Source: Aptenodytes patagonicus (Eukaryota; Chordata; Aves; Sphenisciformes; Spheniscidae). Taken from it: 64,000 nt of DNA. Below the pieces are notes generated by a model that was given only the letters and a program-made list of their open reading frames with translations, ran no database searches and had not been told where the DNA came from. The stretch is from assembly GCF_965638725.1 (NCBI RefSeq), contig NC_134982.1, positions 3,658,001 to 3,722,000 of the forward strand. Direction: 5' to 3'. A program made the position numbers and the translations under genes. This document shows, piece after piece, positions 35,951-48,143 of this stretch (the first letter of the stretch is position 1; the number at the start of each line of letters is the position of its first letter).

Positions 35951-37596
35951 TGGAGGAATTTATCACCGGGAAGGGAAAAGGAAGCACTGGTTTTGGATGC
36001 TCGGCGAGCAGGGAGAGCATGGGGGGGACCCCGTGGGTGGCAGCACCACTGGTGAGACCAGAGGACGTGTGACGATGAGGTAGCATCACCCAGCCATGCT
36101 TCGTTTGCTCCTGTCCTCAAGACTCAGAGACTTCTGTTTTGTACCGGTATCAGCCCTGTTTACCGGCCAGGCGTGGGACACGGACCTGAAACACTCCTCA
36201 TGCATCTCATTTCTCACCCGCCGTGTATCCTCCAGCTCCTCCGCTCTCGGGACTCTTCCCACCAAAGCCACTTCATGTCATCATTTTGCATTTGCTTGTT
36301 TAAGTGTCAGCAGCAGGAAAAGATGAGGCTGTGCAAAACGATACCCACGGGGGAGGTAAAGGGGATGTGGACTCCACGGCTGCATTGATTCTCCAAATCC
36401 AGATTTTGACAGGTAGGTACACACAAAAACATCCAGTGGTGGAAAAAACTGAGCCTAAGCCTGGCCAGGGGATGCTGAAGGTGCCCATGCTGTGACACCC
36501 ACGCTGCAGGTCCCATGGGACCGTCCCTCCAGGGCGCCACCGTGGCAGGTCAGCTGTAAAGACCAGTCAAAAGCCGCTTGTGCTTGAGCACAACAATCAA
36601 GCCCACGTAGCTGGAAATTAAAATTTGGTATAAATTCTTGTGGGTCAGCTAGAAATCCTTTTAAAAAAAAGAGATTTCCTGCAGGAGCCTGGCTGGTGAG
36701 CACAAGAGCATCCCCTGTATCCCGCCTGCCTGCAGCCGAGCGATGCCAGGGATAGGCAAGGCACAAGCTACCCCATTTCCCCCCTTCTCATGAAAGAAAA
36801 AGAGGTGCTGCCCTCTCCAGCATCCTTCTACCCAAACCCCAGCTCTGGGCTGACTCTGGTGCCTGCGTCTGCTCTGGCCTTGGCTCAGGAGGTGGCATCC
36901 CCGCATGCTCCCCTGCCACAAGGATGTTTCATACCCTAGCAAAGTGACTGGGGGATGCGGGGGGTTTGCAGGATGGGTCCCAGGCAGATGGATCCCATGG
37001 TCCCGATGCATCACAGGGTCCCAGTGAGCCTCTGAAAATCCTGTCCCCAGGCGAGGCGAAGGGAAGCAGCTAAGAGCAGGGCTGGGGATGGCAGGGCAGC
37101 TGCGGGTACCGGCAGCAGGGATCTTCCAACCCCGCAGCATCCCAAAATCCCCACCTCGGGGCAGCTGCAGCAGCCTGAGCTGTATTTATGCCAGAGCAAG
37201 CAGGAGCAGATGGTCTGGCGGAGGGTGCCATAGGCCGGCTGAGTGCCTGGGCTGGCAGGAACGTGCTCCCGCATCCCGGGGTTGGATTTGAGCCTTTCGG
37301 GAGAAAATGGAGAGCCAGAGCTGATGCCAGTCCAGCCCGGTCTGAGGGGATCTCAGTGCTGAAGTGCCCCCCCCTACCTCCAGCGTAGCAGGTGGAGGGG
37401 GTCCTCAGGCATTTCCTCACCTCTCAGTCAATGGATAAATGGATTTTGAGGCTTTTTTTTTTTTTCCCTGCCTCTCCTACCAAAGCCCCAGGGGGACCCT
37501 ACCTGGCCCCGAGCATCCTCACCCACCAGCAATGGCTGGGAGCAGCTAGGAGCCCACCCCACCGGTAGCCCGCTGCCTGGCTCTGGCCCAGAGCTC

Positions 37597-37629
37597 CAGG
37601 CAGGCTGCAGGCAGGCTGCAGGCAGGCTG
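37597..37629 (+). repeat. Three perfect 11-bp repeats
   Basis: caggcaggctg is repeated three times in a row without change, in GC-rich intronic DNA. Confidence 0.9.
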
Positions 37630-37762
37630 CACAGTCTGCAGTCTCCACCTAGAGCCCGGCGGAGCCTCTGCTCCGCGTTGCCTGCGCGCTGCAGCCCATG
37701 CACAGGGTGTGCACGGGTCCCACCACCCGAAGTCCCCTGGTCTGAACCTGGCTGGGCTTTTA

Positions 37763-37828
37763 GCAGGCAGCAGCTGCGGCGGCAGCAGCAGCAGGCAGCA
37801 GAAGCAGGCAGCAGCAGGAGGCAGCAGC
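37763..37828 (+). repeat. CAG/GCA-rich low-complexity tract
   Basis: About 66 bp of interrupted GCAGCAG and GCAGGCAGCAG units. It drives leucine- and alanine-rich open frames on the minus strand (37428-38060) that I do not accept as genes. Confidence 0.85.
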
Positions 37829-39100
37829 TCAGCCGGGGATGCTCCTGACATTGCTCACCACCAGCCTGCGGGACCAAGAGGAACCTCCGTTGAGTCCCAC
37901 CACCACTGGGAAATGCCCAGATAGGGCATCCACTGGTCAGTGGAGATGATGGGACACCAAGTACCACCCCTGAGGTCACACCACGCGCCGGAGCAGGGGC
38001 TGGTCCCCACCTTGCAGCCTCGGCCCCTCCAGGGTGGAAAGGAGCCAGGAGAAACCACACACAACTTATTTATGGAGTAAAGGTGATGGCTATTTTTTCA
38101 TGACACACCTGAGCATTGCAATGTAAAATCTTACCAGCACATTGAATTCAAGTCGAATATGTCGTTCTTTACATTCTAAGACTTTTTTTTGGTTTTTTTG
38201 CAGCTTAGTCCTGCTCCCCATCAATCTCTCAACTGCACCATGCCCTGCTACTCAAAACTAAACACCTTCTCTGTGCAGAGCCATGAGCGTGGCTGCGTCG
38301 GACAGACTCTAGCCCCCAGCTACCTGCAGCGCAATGGGGACGATGCATCCCCTGTGATACCCACTGGTACGTCGGTGGCCCTGTGGCCACCTCCAGCTGC
38401 AACTCAACTCCTCAAGGGGCTGCGAGCCCTGAAACCCACCCCTGGGCTCGGGCTGAGGACTGATGTGCAGTGCAACCCCGCAGCTGATTTAATTTGGGGT
38501 CCGGCTCAGCTATTCCCAGCTCGGAGGGCTCCTAGTGCTTGTGGGGCACAGCTCCTGTCCTCATCCCCTCCTTCCTATGAGTGGGAAATTGTTGCCTTTT
38601 ATTTGCACTCCATTAAAACCCCAGATCTTGGGTTAAACCCCTTTTTGCGCTCCATTAAACCCCCCCTCATCTCACCATCGGCCTCCAAGGAGGAGATGCC
38701 CAGCGCTCCCTCGCCCCTGCCACGTTCCCACATCATGGAAAGGCTGCAAAGGAGCCGGACGGCTCCTACAGCCATCGCTCCGCTTGGGAAAAGCGGCAAG
38801 TTTAAAGCACACAGCTCGATATTTAATCTGGGGCTCTCCAATGACTCACAGACCCGCATGGGACCTGTCTGCCAGTGGCTCCCGTAACCTCGACGGCAAA
38901 GCCGGGCGAGCGTTATTACTACGGGCAGACGGCGATGGCTTGGCCAGACTCACGGGTAACGGCGGGGCCAGCTCTAATTGATGCCCGGCTCTGCCCTTCA
39001 CCTGCCAGCGCGGGCAGGGTGCCAGCCCGCTCCCCTGGCTCCCTCTCCTGCCCGCTGCCGACACTTGCACGGGTTACGTTTGGCCCCGGATGACTACACA

Positions 39101-39212
39101 AAATAGCAATAAAATAATAAAATAATAAAAATATAAAATGATAAATCCAAACCAATAATAAAATAATAAAAATATAAAATAATAAATAATAATAAAAATA
39201 AAACAATAAACA
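39101..39212 (+). repeat. A/T-rich simple repeat (AATAAT/AATAAAA)n
   Basis: About 110 bp made of ataaaataataaaaatataa-type units with one interruption (gataaatccaaacc). Many AATAAA words occur on the plus strand, antisense to CTIF. Confidence 0.95.
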
Positions 39213-40513
39213 CCTTGTTACAGAATTACAGAGCATCTTCAGAGACACGATTTGGGGCAAACGAGAGGGACCGCGTCTCCTTCCCACTCCTCCTCTTCTC
39301 CGTGCTTGAGAGCAGGAGGATGCAGGCAGCTAGGGATGCTCCTCGGAGCCACCCGCGGGGCTGCGCTCCCCGTCCCCCTCCAAGCCTGCATACATACATA
39401 TAACGTATATATGTGTGCATGAATTTAGAATTCCCTGGGTGTATAGAAAATAAATCCCATCTGCAAAGCTGCATTTCGCAGGCAGCTTTCGTTGGTGTGT
39501 CCCACCACGGTTTACAAAACCAGGAGAGCGCTGTCAACATCAGCGCAGAAATGTAAGGAGAAAGGTTTCCAAGCTCTGCAAGTTTCTGCAAACCCCCAAA
39601 TGAAGGTGTTTATACAAGGACAGCATCATTTGCTATTTCCCTGCCTGTGCTGGGCTTCTGCGGGGCTGGCAGAGCCCATGCACAGATCAGCTCTGAGGTT
39701 CACCACCGAGACGTCCCTCATCCCCCGAGAAGAGCGGTGGGGAGCAGCTTGAGCCGAGGAGGCTTTCCCCATTGAATCACCACTTCACCTTGGGAAGAGC
39801 TCATCAAACTCTTCTGGGAGAGAAACCAAAGGCAGCGGCGCTGGGCTCATGCACAGATCAAAGAGATGGATGTGGTGCTGCCGCATGGAGCTGAGCGCGC
39901 AAACCCTCACTGCTGTGGCACTCGCGACATGGCTTTAGGGTTTGCCCCAGGGACCTTGGGACCTTTTTTCCCCCCATCTTTCAGTGAAGCAACCTCTCTG
40001 ATGTCCCCCGGGCAATGCCTTTCCCAAGACAAGTGGTACCACTGTGTTTTCTGTGCACGAACTGGACCATCTGTAATTAAATTAAATTAAAAACAGCCAC
40101 GGAAAGAGGGCCAATGGGTTTTGCAGTCAATGCGGGACATGGCGTACAGGTCAGATGCTCTCCAGCCGTGCTCGGATCCTCCTGCCTCTACCTCTGTCAA
40201 ACCACAAACCGTTCCCCGCTGAAGACCCAGACCTTAATCATGTTAAGGGGGAAAAAAATCTGCCTTTCAGCATTAACCATGTGTATTACTTCCATGTCCC
40301 AGTTCTCACAGCATCCTCTTGGTGTCTTTATCCTCACAACCCCTACGATGCAGAAAGGGCTGCTATCACTGGGTGGTTAAGTCATCTGCTCAAATGATGA
40401 GGAAGCCTACGGGAAAGGAGGGATTTCAGCTCATTCCTCCCAAATCCTCATGCTCAGCATGGTAAACACTTCCCTTTGCACCCCAATTGATTCTCCAGTA
40501 CCCAGTGCCGCAA

Positions 40514-40790
40514 CATAGAATCATAGAATCATTAAGGTTGGAAAAGACCTTTAAGATCATCGAGTCCAACCGTCAACCCAACACCACCATGCCCACTGAA
40601 CCATGTCCCTAAGCGCCTCATCTACACCTCTTTTAAATACCTCCAGGGATGGGGACTCCACCACTTCCCTGGGCAGCCTGTTCCAATGTTTAACCACTCT
40701 TTCAGTAAAGAAATTTTTCCTCACGTCCAATCTAACCCTCCCCTGGCGCAACTTGAGGCCGTTTCCTCTCGTCCTGTATCTACATCCCAG
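40514..40790 (-). repeat. CR1 LINE, 3' part, second subfamily
   Basis: About 277 bp with the tail tagaatcatagaatcattaa and the diagnostic segment agacctttaagatcatcgag, differing from the subfamily at 9399 and 34203. The ORF2 remnant reads [20 protein letters not shown] with ERVVK before it, closer to the common bird CR1 consensus. It is sense to CTIF. Confidence 0.95.
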
Positions 40791-41081
40791 GAAGGGTTCC
40801 AGCCTAAATTTGCCTCTTCCATCCTCCGCCTGGGCTGACAACAGGAGGTTTCATTTTATGAGCATTTATGCCGACCATCTTGGTTGACCCCTCCAGAAGT
40901 GGTCACACCGACCATCTCAAACCCAGCCGAATCCACTGAAACCCAAGCGCGACCTCTGCCAAAACCCACGGGATTCGACTCCAGTTTCCACAGCCAGAGC
41001 GAAGCACAGCACCGAACCAAGAAAGGGCCATCCCTGGGGCCTCCAGAGGTTAAACTAAGGTGACGAAGAAACCCTGCGTGG

Positions 41082-41311
41082 GCATGCGATGGGGTGTGCA
41101 ATAGGGTATGCCACTGGGTATGCATTAGGGTGTGCATTAGGGTATACAATTTGGTATACGTTATGGTATACATTAAGGGATGCAATAGAGTATGCCGTAG
41201 AGTATCCAATAGGGTATGCATTAAGGGATGCAATAGGGTATGCCATAGGGTATCCAACAGGGTATGCAACGGGGTATGCAACAAGAGGGTATGCAGCAGG
41301 GTTTGCAACAG
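41082..41311 (+). repeat. 12-bp satellite, about 19 units
   Basis: The unit is close to gggtatgcatta or gggtatgcaata, with variants (gggtgtgcatta, ggtatacgttat, gggatgcaatag). Unit length is a multiple of three, so translations give repeated four-residue motifs: GYAI/GYAT on the plus strand and AYPI/AYPV on the minus strand, with two frames open on each strand across the array. It is intronic and the frames lack support as genes. Confidence 0.95.
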
Positions 41312-42925
41312 AAATAGCCCTTCTCCACCGGCACCAAGGCATTTCCAACGGCAGGGACGTAGCAGGCGCTGGCTCTGGCTGGAGGCCGGCGCGCGCTCTG
41401 CAGCGGGCTCTGCTGCCCTGTGTCGAGATGTGTACTTCGTGGTGGGGTTTTTTTGGTTTGTTTTTTTTTTTTTTATTAAAAGAAGGTATCAGCCTTCTGT
41501 TTGATGTGTTGTTGGCCGCGGTTGCTAAGGGGAGCAGTGTACAATTACAGCCCCAGTGATGTCCACTCTAATAATACACTTGGCTCTGCATAGCTCAGAT
41601 GCAGACACAGCTCTGCTATAAAGAGCACGGCCATTTCAACAGAGGAATACTCCAACTTATGTTACATGTGAAGGGTTTGTGGCACATTGCTTAACACCCC
41701 CCCACTGAAAAAGCACCACAGCCAGTACAAACCAGTGAGCGAAACCATGACAAGCAAAAACCTCTCGCCGGAGACCTACTTTCAATTTATTAATTAAGAA
41801 GGTATTTCTAGAGGGGTGAAGAAACCATACATGTGTCCACCAAGATGTTCTTGCATGCCCCCATCCACCCAAGCTCCCTGGGCCCAATTCGGCCAGGTCC
41901 ATCCCAAGGGCTTGCGCAGCCCAAAATAGCTTCTTGTACCAAACACCAACCCAAGCTCAATGAGGAGAAAATCAAACCCAAATGACCCCCCTCAGTGCTG
42001 AGCCCCCACATGGCAGCATCTCCCTGAGCTTGACCAGCTGCCCACCCCATGAGTCCCCTTTCCGCGTCTCCCTTCAGCATCCCGAAAGGTTCGCAGCACC
42101 CAAATTCAAGACGCAGCCAAGATTTGGGACCAAAACACAGAGGGAGGGATAAATTCAAACCAGAGTTTTCCCGATAGAACCCCTTAGAGCCTGAAATGGT
42201 GCAACGCCGGCCGGGGGGGATGCTCTTTAGAGGAGCTGCCTGCAGGGAGGGGGATGACATGACAGTATTCCCATGCCGCGGCGCTGGCATCTGTTTTGGG
42301 ATCAAAACAAGTCCCCTGAGATAAGCTGCGAACATGTGCAGTCCCCGAGCACAAGCACCTTGTCAACAGCTGAAAATATAAGAGGAGCCAGGTTAAAAAG
42401 GCAGTTTATTCAGTTTATTGCCTGCTCTGCGGGAAAACGCCTTGCTGCTTGCTTTAAGGTCCAGCGGCGTATAGGGATGCTGTCTATAGGTACCGGGATG
42501 CTGGTAGGGTGGCTCAACGGGTTAATGCACTAATTTATGAGATCCTCCGGTGGGGCTGAGCTGTTGCCATCGCAGTCCCAAGAGAAAGGGACAAACAAGT
42601 CTCTACAAAACAGGAGCATCTGCCGGGAGCAGATGGGGGGGCGAGCGATCCGGCCCCAGGCGCCAGCAGCACGGAGGGGGGATCACATTGATCCCGATTT
42701 ATCACACCCCGGCAGAGTAATTCCCCAGCTCGCCGGTGCCCGGCGAGCCGAGCTCCTTACGTCCGGGGATCAGATTAGTCTGAAAGGTGCTAGAGAGACA
42801 TAAATCCAGCTCTGGAGCAAGCGTTTTATTAAAGGTTTGGTTTTTTTTTAATTAATGGTAAATTATCTAGAAATGGCTGATGGAAAATATCTGATGGTGG
42901 AGGGGCCAGGACTGGAGCTGGGTAA

Positions 42926-42995
42926 TGTTATATCATCAACCATATATCAATATATCATATTGATATTGATAATACATCATATATCAATACCATCA
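42926..42995 (+). repeat. A/T-rich repeat with perfect hairpin
   Basis: The sequence is built of catatatcaata-type units. Arms ATATCAATA (42944-42952) and TATTGATAT (42958-42966) are perfect inverted repeats around a 5-base loop. The first and last parts also repeat directly (catatatcaata ... catcaacc). Confidence 0.8.
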
Positions 42996-44785
42996 ACCCC
43001 TTCATTTCACATCAAGGCAGCTGCAACAGGTCTTTTGCGCTTCATACCTGGGTCTGTCTCCAGCCAGGGCTATCAAGCCTAAATGCATCACAAAAAATCC
43101 CAGTTTCGGGCTGACCAAAATATTTCATGAATCATGTGAATGCATCCAATGATTTTGGTTAGAAAAAACTCCTGTGCTTGGAGAAAGTCAAAATCCTTTA
43201 CTATCAGAAAGGAAATATTACATTTTTTAATTTCACATAGCACTTTGCTTTTGACCTGTAGTGATCTGTCACCTTTTGCCCCATCAAGACGTTTTTAAAA
43301 GATGTGCAGTCTGGGGCTGAGCAAATCCCTTTTGCATATTTTTCTATGCTCTTGCACATGAAATCAGTCACCCGCACACCCTGCTCACCCTTTACATTTC
43401 ATTTCTTCCCAGCCTTCCACAACGGACATCATGTGCCCTTCACGCCGAGACTGGCTACATGTTCCTGGGAAGCACCTTGCGACTCTCTGGAGATATGAGA
43501 TATATTATTTATCCGACATCCATGCTATGAAGAGCTGAATATGAAGCCAGTTATTGCAGATGACATTGTAGTATCTATCAGTCTACTGGGTCTGTTGGTA
43601 GGGGTGGCAGTGTTGGGCCAAGAGAAGAAAGCAAGTTGGAAGACTCCTCCCCAACCCAGAAGCACTGCCATCATCCTCAATTTTTGGGTAACACCCTGCT
43701 GCTCCCTGGCCATCGCTCCTGGACTTTATTTTGGATTTCTTAGCATCGCTCAGCCAAATGGAGGAAGATGTAAGAGCGACCTGGCATGGGAGGAGTGGGA
43801 TGCTCGGTTGGGTTAGAGCCCCTTCCAGCCCTTTGCTGCTAAATCTGGGACTGATGTTGACCACAATTTGTCTCCTCCTGCTTTATAATCGCTTTGGAAA
43901 GAAATCAATCAGGAAAAAATCACTGCCTGGTACACACGATGGGCAGATGTGTGTTGTGCCCAAGGGCTTTGCGGGGGAGAGCAGAGAAGGAGTGGGCACA
44001 GGGAGAGATGCTGGGTTTGATACGCACCCAGGGCAATGAGAAAAGCAAAACCAGACCAGTGGCTTTGCAGAATTATCTTAGTTTACGTTAAATATTGATT
44101 TTCATTATTTTATTTTGCTCCTTATACCCCTGTTTCCCGTGTTTTCCCCATCATTATCCAGGATGGAAAAACCACACGGATTCAGCCCAGCGCAGCCGCT
44201 GTAGCCGCTTGCTGAGCAGCTCCTGGCTGTTTCAATGGCAAAAAAAGCCAGAACACCACAAGGACAGACTGGTTCTCAGGTCTGCTCTGCCGTTTCCAAC
44301 ACCTCTCCGGGCAGGTATCTCCTCCCAGCCATCCTCGGGGGGTTTGCCCTGCCTGCGCACAACCTGCCGGCACAAAGCTCTGATCTTGGTTGGGATTCTA
44401 TCTCCTTGGACCTAGGCTAGGCCAGATCCAGGTGGGCTTTCTAAACCTGGCTCTAACATTACAGCTACACCCTGGTTTTCTCCAGCTTCCTGCTCCATCA
44501 GCCTGCACACCTCTGCATGTAGTCCTGGCACGTGGACATCTCCCTGCTATGGCATCACGTGGAGCTGAAGCAGAGGGAGATGGAGGAAAGACCTGCCCAA
44601 GGTGAAAGGCTGATTGCTCACACAGCAAACCTAAAAGCCCTGAATCTGGTAGATATCCAAGCCTACCAGACTACTGGCTATCACCTTCCCTCTCATTTTC
44701 ATATGAAAATCCATTGCCAGAAACATTTTCCTGAAAATACGTATTTCTAGGCCAAGTTTCCATTTCAATCAATTGCCATTTTCTT

Positions 44786-44798
44786 GGGGGGGGGGGGG
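44786..44798 (+). repeat. Poly(G) run, 13 bases
   Basis: An uninterrupted G run followed by agtg and then an A run. Confidence 0.9.
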
Positions 44799-46064
44799 AG
44801 TGAAAAAAAAAATCCAATTCCCAATATTCCCAGCGAGCACTGCTATTCTGGATGCTGCTGCCCACAGACAGCGACGGCGGTGGAGGTGGCAGAAGAAGAC
44901 AGCTTCTTCTCTCCCATCCCTGCAAATATGAGTGGCAGCCCTTTGCCCGCTGAACAGACATGAGAAGGTATTTGGAGAGCAGGAAGAAACAACAATCTCA
45001 TTGCAAGACTTCCTCCACCGCAGGACCAGAAGCATGGGTAACAACCACATGTGGCTTGCCCAAAAGGCGACTTGGCCCAGACAAGGCACAGCATCCAAGG
45101 GAGAGGTCTGGCAAGAGCAAGAAGGTCAAGCAGATGTGCCAAAAACTGGAGCGATGCTGGGCACCGAACACGTGCCGAGAACAGAGAGACAAAACAAGAG
45201 CTTTGTACGTGCCGCAGATGACACGTGAGGGAATGGCCAAATGGAAATGCAAATTAAATGGATGGAAATTCATGGTTTCAGCTCTACACGTCCTGTCTCC
45301 AAAGAGGCAGAAAGATGGAGGTCCATGTGACACCCTCCCCAGACAGCAAACCCCCCTTGCATGGCGGCGGTACAGTAAAACATGCTCCCCCCAGCAGACC
45401 GTGGGCAGGTGAGGACAGTCCTGTCTCCCCATCATACACCATTATCATGGACCAGTTATGCGAGTCACTGCCTTTTCCTCCCCCCCAACTTTGCTGTCAC
45501 TGATGGTTTTGGAGCAGAACAATCAACCAGTACTTTGTATACCAATAAACAAGTCACTCAGAATAATTAGCACATACACAAACTATTTCTGTCTGGGTTG
45601 CAATCAGAAACCAGGAGCAAGCCCTTCAGCCAGGTGATGCAACCAACAGCCTACGCAGGGACCATGACTTAACTCGGTATCTCTGGTGCTGAGATGGACT
45701 TCAGCCGAAAAGAGCAGCATAGACCCTCCACTGTAAGACCCTCCAAGTTCACTTCTCTTCATGCCATGGGGATGCTGCCACAAGCAACCCACTCATTTCA
45801 CAGATGGGCCCTGGTGTCAGATACCATAATTCCACGTACAGCTCATTAAATGGGAATGAAGAGCAACTTGACAATGCCCTCAGTGCCACGTTATCTATGG
45901 TAACCATTAAAGATGTGCACAGACAAAATCGCAGGTACACTTCTGTTCTCTCATCAACTCGCTTCAAAAGGAATTTGGTAACAGCTCAGCTCCTGTCCAA
46001 ATGCATGGTAAGATCAGGCGGGGTGAAGCTGCAGACATCTAACCAACTAATTTTATCTCATTAC

Positions 46065-46364
46065 CTGCAACATGTTGAGGAGCAGACTCCGGAATTTGGT
46101 TCCTTCCACCATGAAGAGGGCCATTTTGTCACAGAGCTTGGCTGCCGTGGAAGCAAAGCTGCGATCCGTCACCGCTTTCTGGTAGATGGTCTTGACTATT
46201 TCCCCCAGCATCTCCTCAGAGTTGGTAGAATTCTGGGCCTCCTCCATGAAGGTGGTGAGCTTGGAGTCAACGTCACTGCTGTTGTTCCTCATGCTGTTGA
46301 GGATTTCAATTAATTTGTCCATTTTGTTCTTTTCGGGATTGGTGGTTTCCACCGTGACTTCGTC
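46065..46364 (-). CDS. CTIF: CTIF exon B: start of the MIF4G domain
   Basis: This exon is exactly 100 codons, phase 0 at both ends (ccag|GAC ... CAG|gtaatg). It reads DEVTVETTNPEKNKMDKLIE and onward through ILNSMRNNSSDVDSKL, EEAQNSTNSEEMLGEIVKTI, YQKAVTDRSF, AAKLCDKMALFMVEGTKF and RSLLLNMLQ. This is the first part of the CTIF MIF4G fold, a stack of HEAT-like helical hairpins related to the middle domain of eIF4G; in CTIF it serves binding to eIF3 and other translation factors. The alternation of amphipathic stretches is visible. The exon joins directly to exon A (KEK|DEV) and exon C (MLQ|KDF), leaving no missing residues relative to the known protein. The acceptor polypyrimidine tract (ccttttcacggaccag) is short and interrupted, the weakest of the set. 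Confidence 0.97.
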
Positions 46365-48143
46365 CTGGTCCGTGAAAAGGGAAAGACAAGGCGTCTGTTA
46401 CACAAGGAAAAAACAGACATATCAGCCCTTGTCCTTCCACAAACAGCGAAGGGGGAAGGGGATTGAGGAGACACACAAACAGACACAGAAAAAATCAAAG
46501 CATCTTTTAGAGGCACAATGGTCTCATCTCAGCATTGAAAACCACAAGTGAATGAGTCCTTCCCCAGAAACGTTCTCTTTCCCCATTTCCCATAGCACTC
46601 AATCCCAGAGTCCACCCCCTAGGCTCAGGGAGAAGATGTGCCCAAGGGTCCTGAGCTGGGATACCGAGGTCTGACCACCCCTGACTGCCTTCGGCATCTT
46701 GAACAGGCTTCTGGGGGTGTCTACAACATGGTGATAATGGACATTTTTTTGCCTCTATTTTGAAAGTGCACTGATGTTTGCAAAATGCTCAGATAACAAT
46801 CCTACAAAAATATCTACTTTTTAATATATATTTAACGATCTAAATTGAGCTCAAAGATGTCACATGATCCCGGCATTAGAAAAACTCTTAACTTTTCCAT
46901 CTCTTCGCTGTTACGCTTTTCACTTCACATCATTACCATAGAATTTATTGCTTCTTTTCAACATTTAATTATGCATTTGTTCCTTTCCCCCAGAGTAAGG
47001 CAGAGTAAGGTCTGCTCCCTTCTCCTCCTCTAGTTCAATCTGGAAATGTGCTACACAATACAAACCTGTGGCAATTGTTTGGACAACCCCAACGCCAACC
47101 GGCAGTTGGAGTTGTCCAAAACTCCCATCAGGAGGCCAGTCGTGTTGACTACATCCACCCACGAGTGGGTGCTTATGTGATGTCTTATAAGACTATAAAT
47201 TCGCAGAGAAAGCATTAAAATGAATACTCTGAAAGCCTCTGCTATACTCCCATTGCTTTAAAGAACATAAAAATAACTAACAAAATCTCTTCGTCCCCCT
47301 CTTGCCACATACATAAATAGTAAATGCGCATGCATTCAAAGGTATACATTTCCAACATGCACTCCCATGGAATTGTATATGTTCAGGTTATTTTTGCTAC
47401 ACATTTTGGAAATCTCATTGGAGATACCCCCACAGACTCATTTTCCAGTCTGACAAAAGAATCTCAAGAGAAAGAATCTGAGTTTCACAGGGGGCAAGTG
47501 AAGATATCATCTCCGAATTCCTCAGAAATCTACGGCTGAATATTGTTTCCAAAAAGGATTTCTCCTCCGTCACTTGCATGCAATAGTTTTGTTATTGTTG
47601 GGTTGTTGGAAGGAAGGGGGAAAGATAAGGGCGTTTCAATTCATTGCTGAGATAAATGGATATCAACTTTTAAGTAGCTGACTCCAACTATTCAGCACTC
47701 AGAAGTCAAAGGTCTGTAATTGTGGAGACAAATTGCCTTTTTTAGACCTCTTTACAAAGCCGATGAGCTCTGCAGACCGGGAGGCAGTCAGTTGGGATCA
47801 GCCCCCGGGAAAGGAGCACCCGCGTTGCAGCTCACGCGTGCACCAGCCTTCTCCGAGGGCCTTTGCGTGGGTAGGGGGAGAGTTCCCAGTCATTCTTGGA
47901 GAACACACGCTGGTAGCAACCTCAACCTCAACCTCAACCAAGGAGGCGAGCATTATGTCAATAAAAGGCCTCCTGAAGAAGCATGAAGACACTTTGAGAG
48001 AAGTGTTGACGCTGGGAGATTAAGATAAATTGGGTGCATTCATGGAAAGGTCCCTTGAGCCCAACCCACCCTTTGTAAGGAGAATGGCCAACAGCCAGAC
48101 TCTTGGAAAAAGGGAAACTCAACATTCCCCTAAGAAATAGTAC
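46365..48143 (-). other. CTIF intron between exons A and B (1.8 kb)
   Basis: This phase 0 intron runs from gtacta to ggaccag. It is A/T-rich in the middle (about 46730-47000 and 47190-47420). It carries a CAACCT hexamer repeated four times at 47917-47940, the last copy with one change. No interspersed repeat was recognised. Confidence 0.9.
47917..47940 (+). repeat. CAACCT hexamer repeat, four units
   Basis: caacct three times, then caacca. Confidence 0.9.

Larger units (their letters stand above)
25289..46064 (-). other. CTIF intron between exons B and C (20.8 kb)
   Basis: This phase 0 intron runs from gtaatg to ctcttgcag. It holds the only two sizeable sense-oriented CR1 copies (34203-34712 and 40514-40790), the 12-bp satellite (41082-41311), A/T-rich repeats (39101-39212, 42926-42995), a GAAA-type repeat (35916-35950), CAG-rich DNA (37763-37828) and a 13-base G run (44786-44798). 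No exon was recognised in it, and exon B joins exon C with no residue missing from the known protein. Confidence 0.9.

Noticed and set aside
37428..38060. 210-codon minus-strand open frame rich in leucine, alanine and cysteine.
   Set aside because: It is driven by the CAG-rich tract and 11-bp repeats.
38189..38887. 232-codon plus-strand open frame preceded by an acceptor-like tttttttgcag.
   Set aside because: It begins at TTG rather than ATG, has no recognisable domain and is antisense intronic; the T run plus cag is probably chance.
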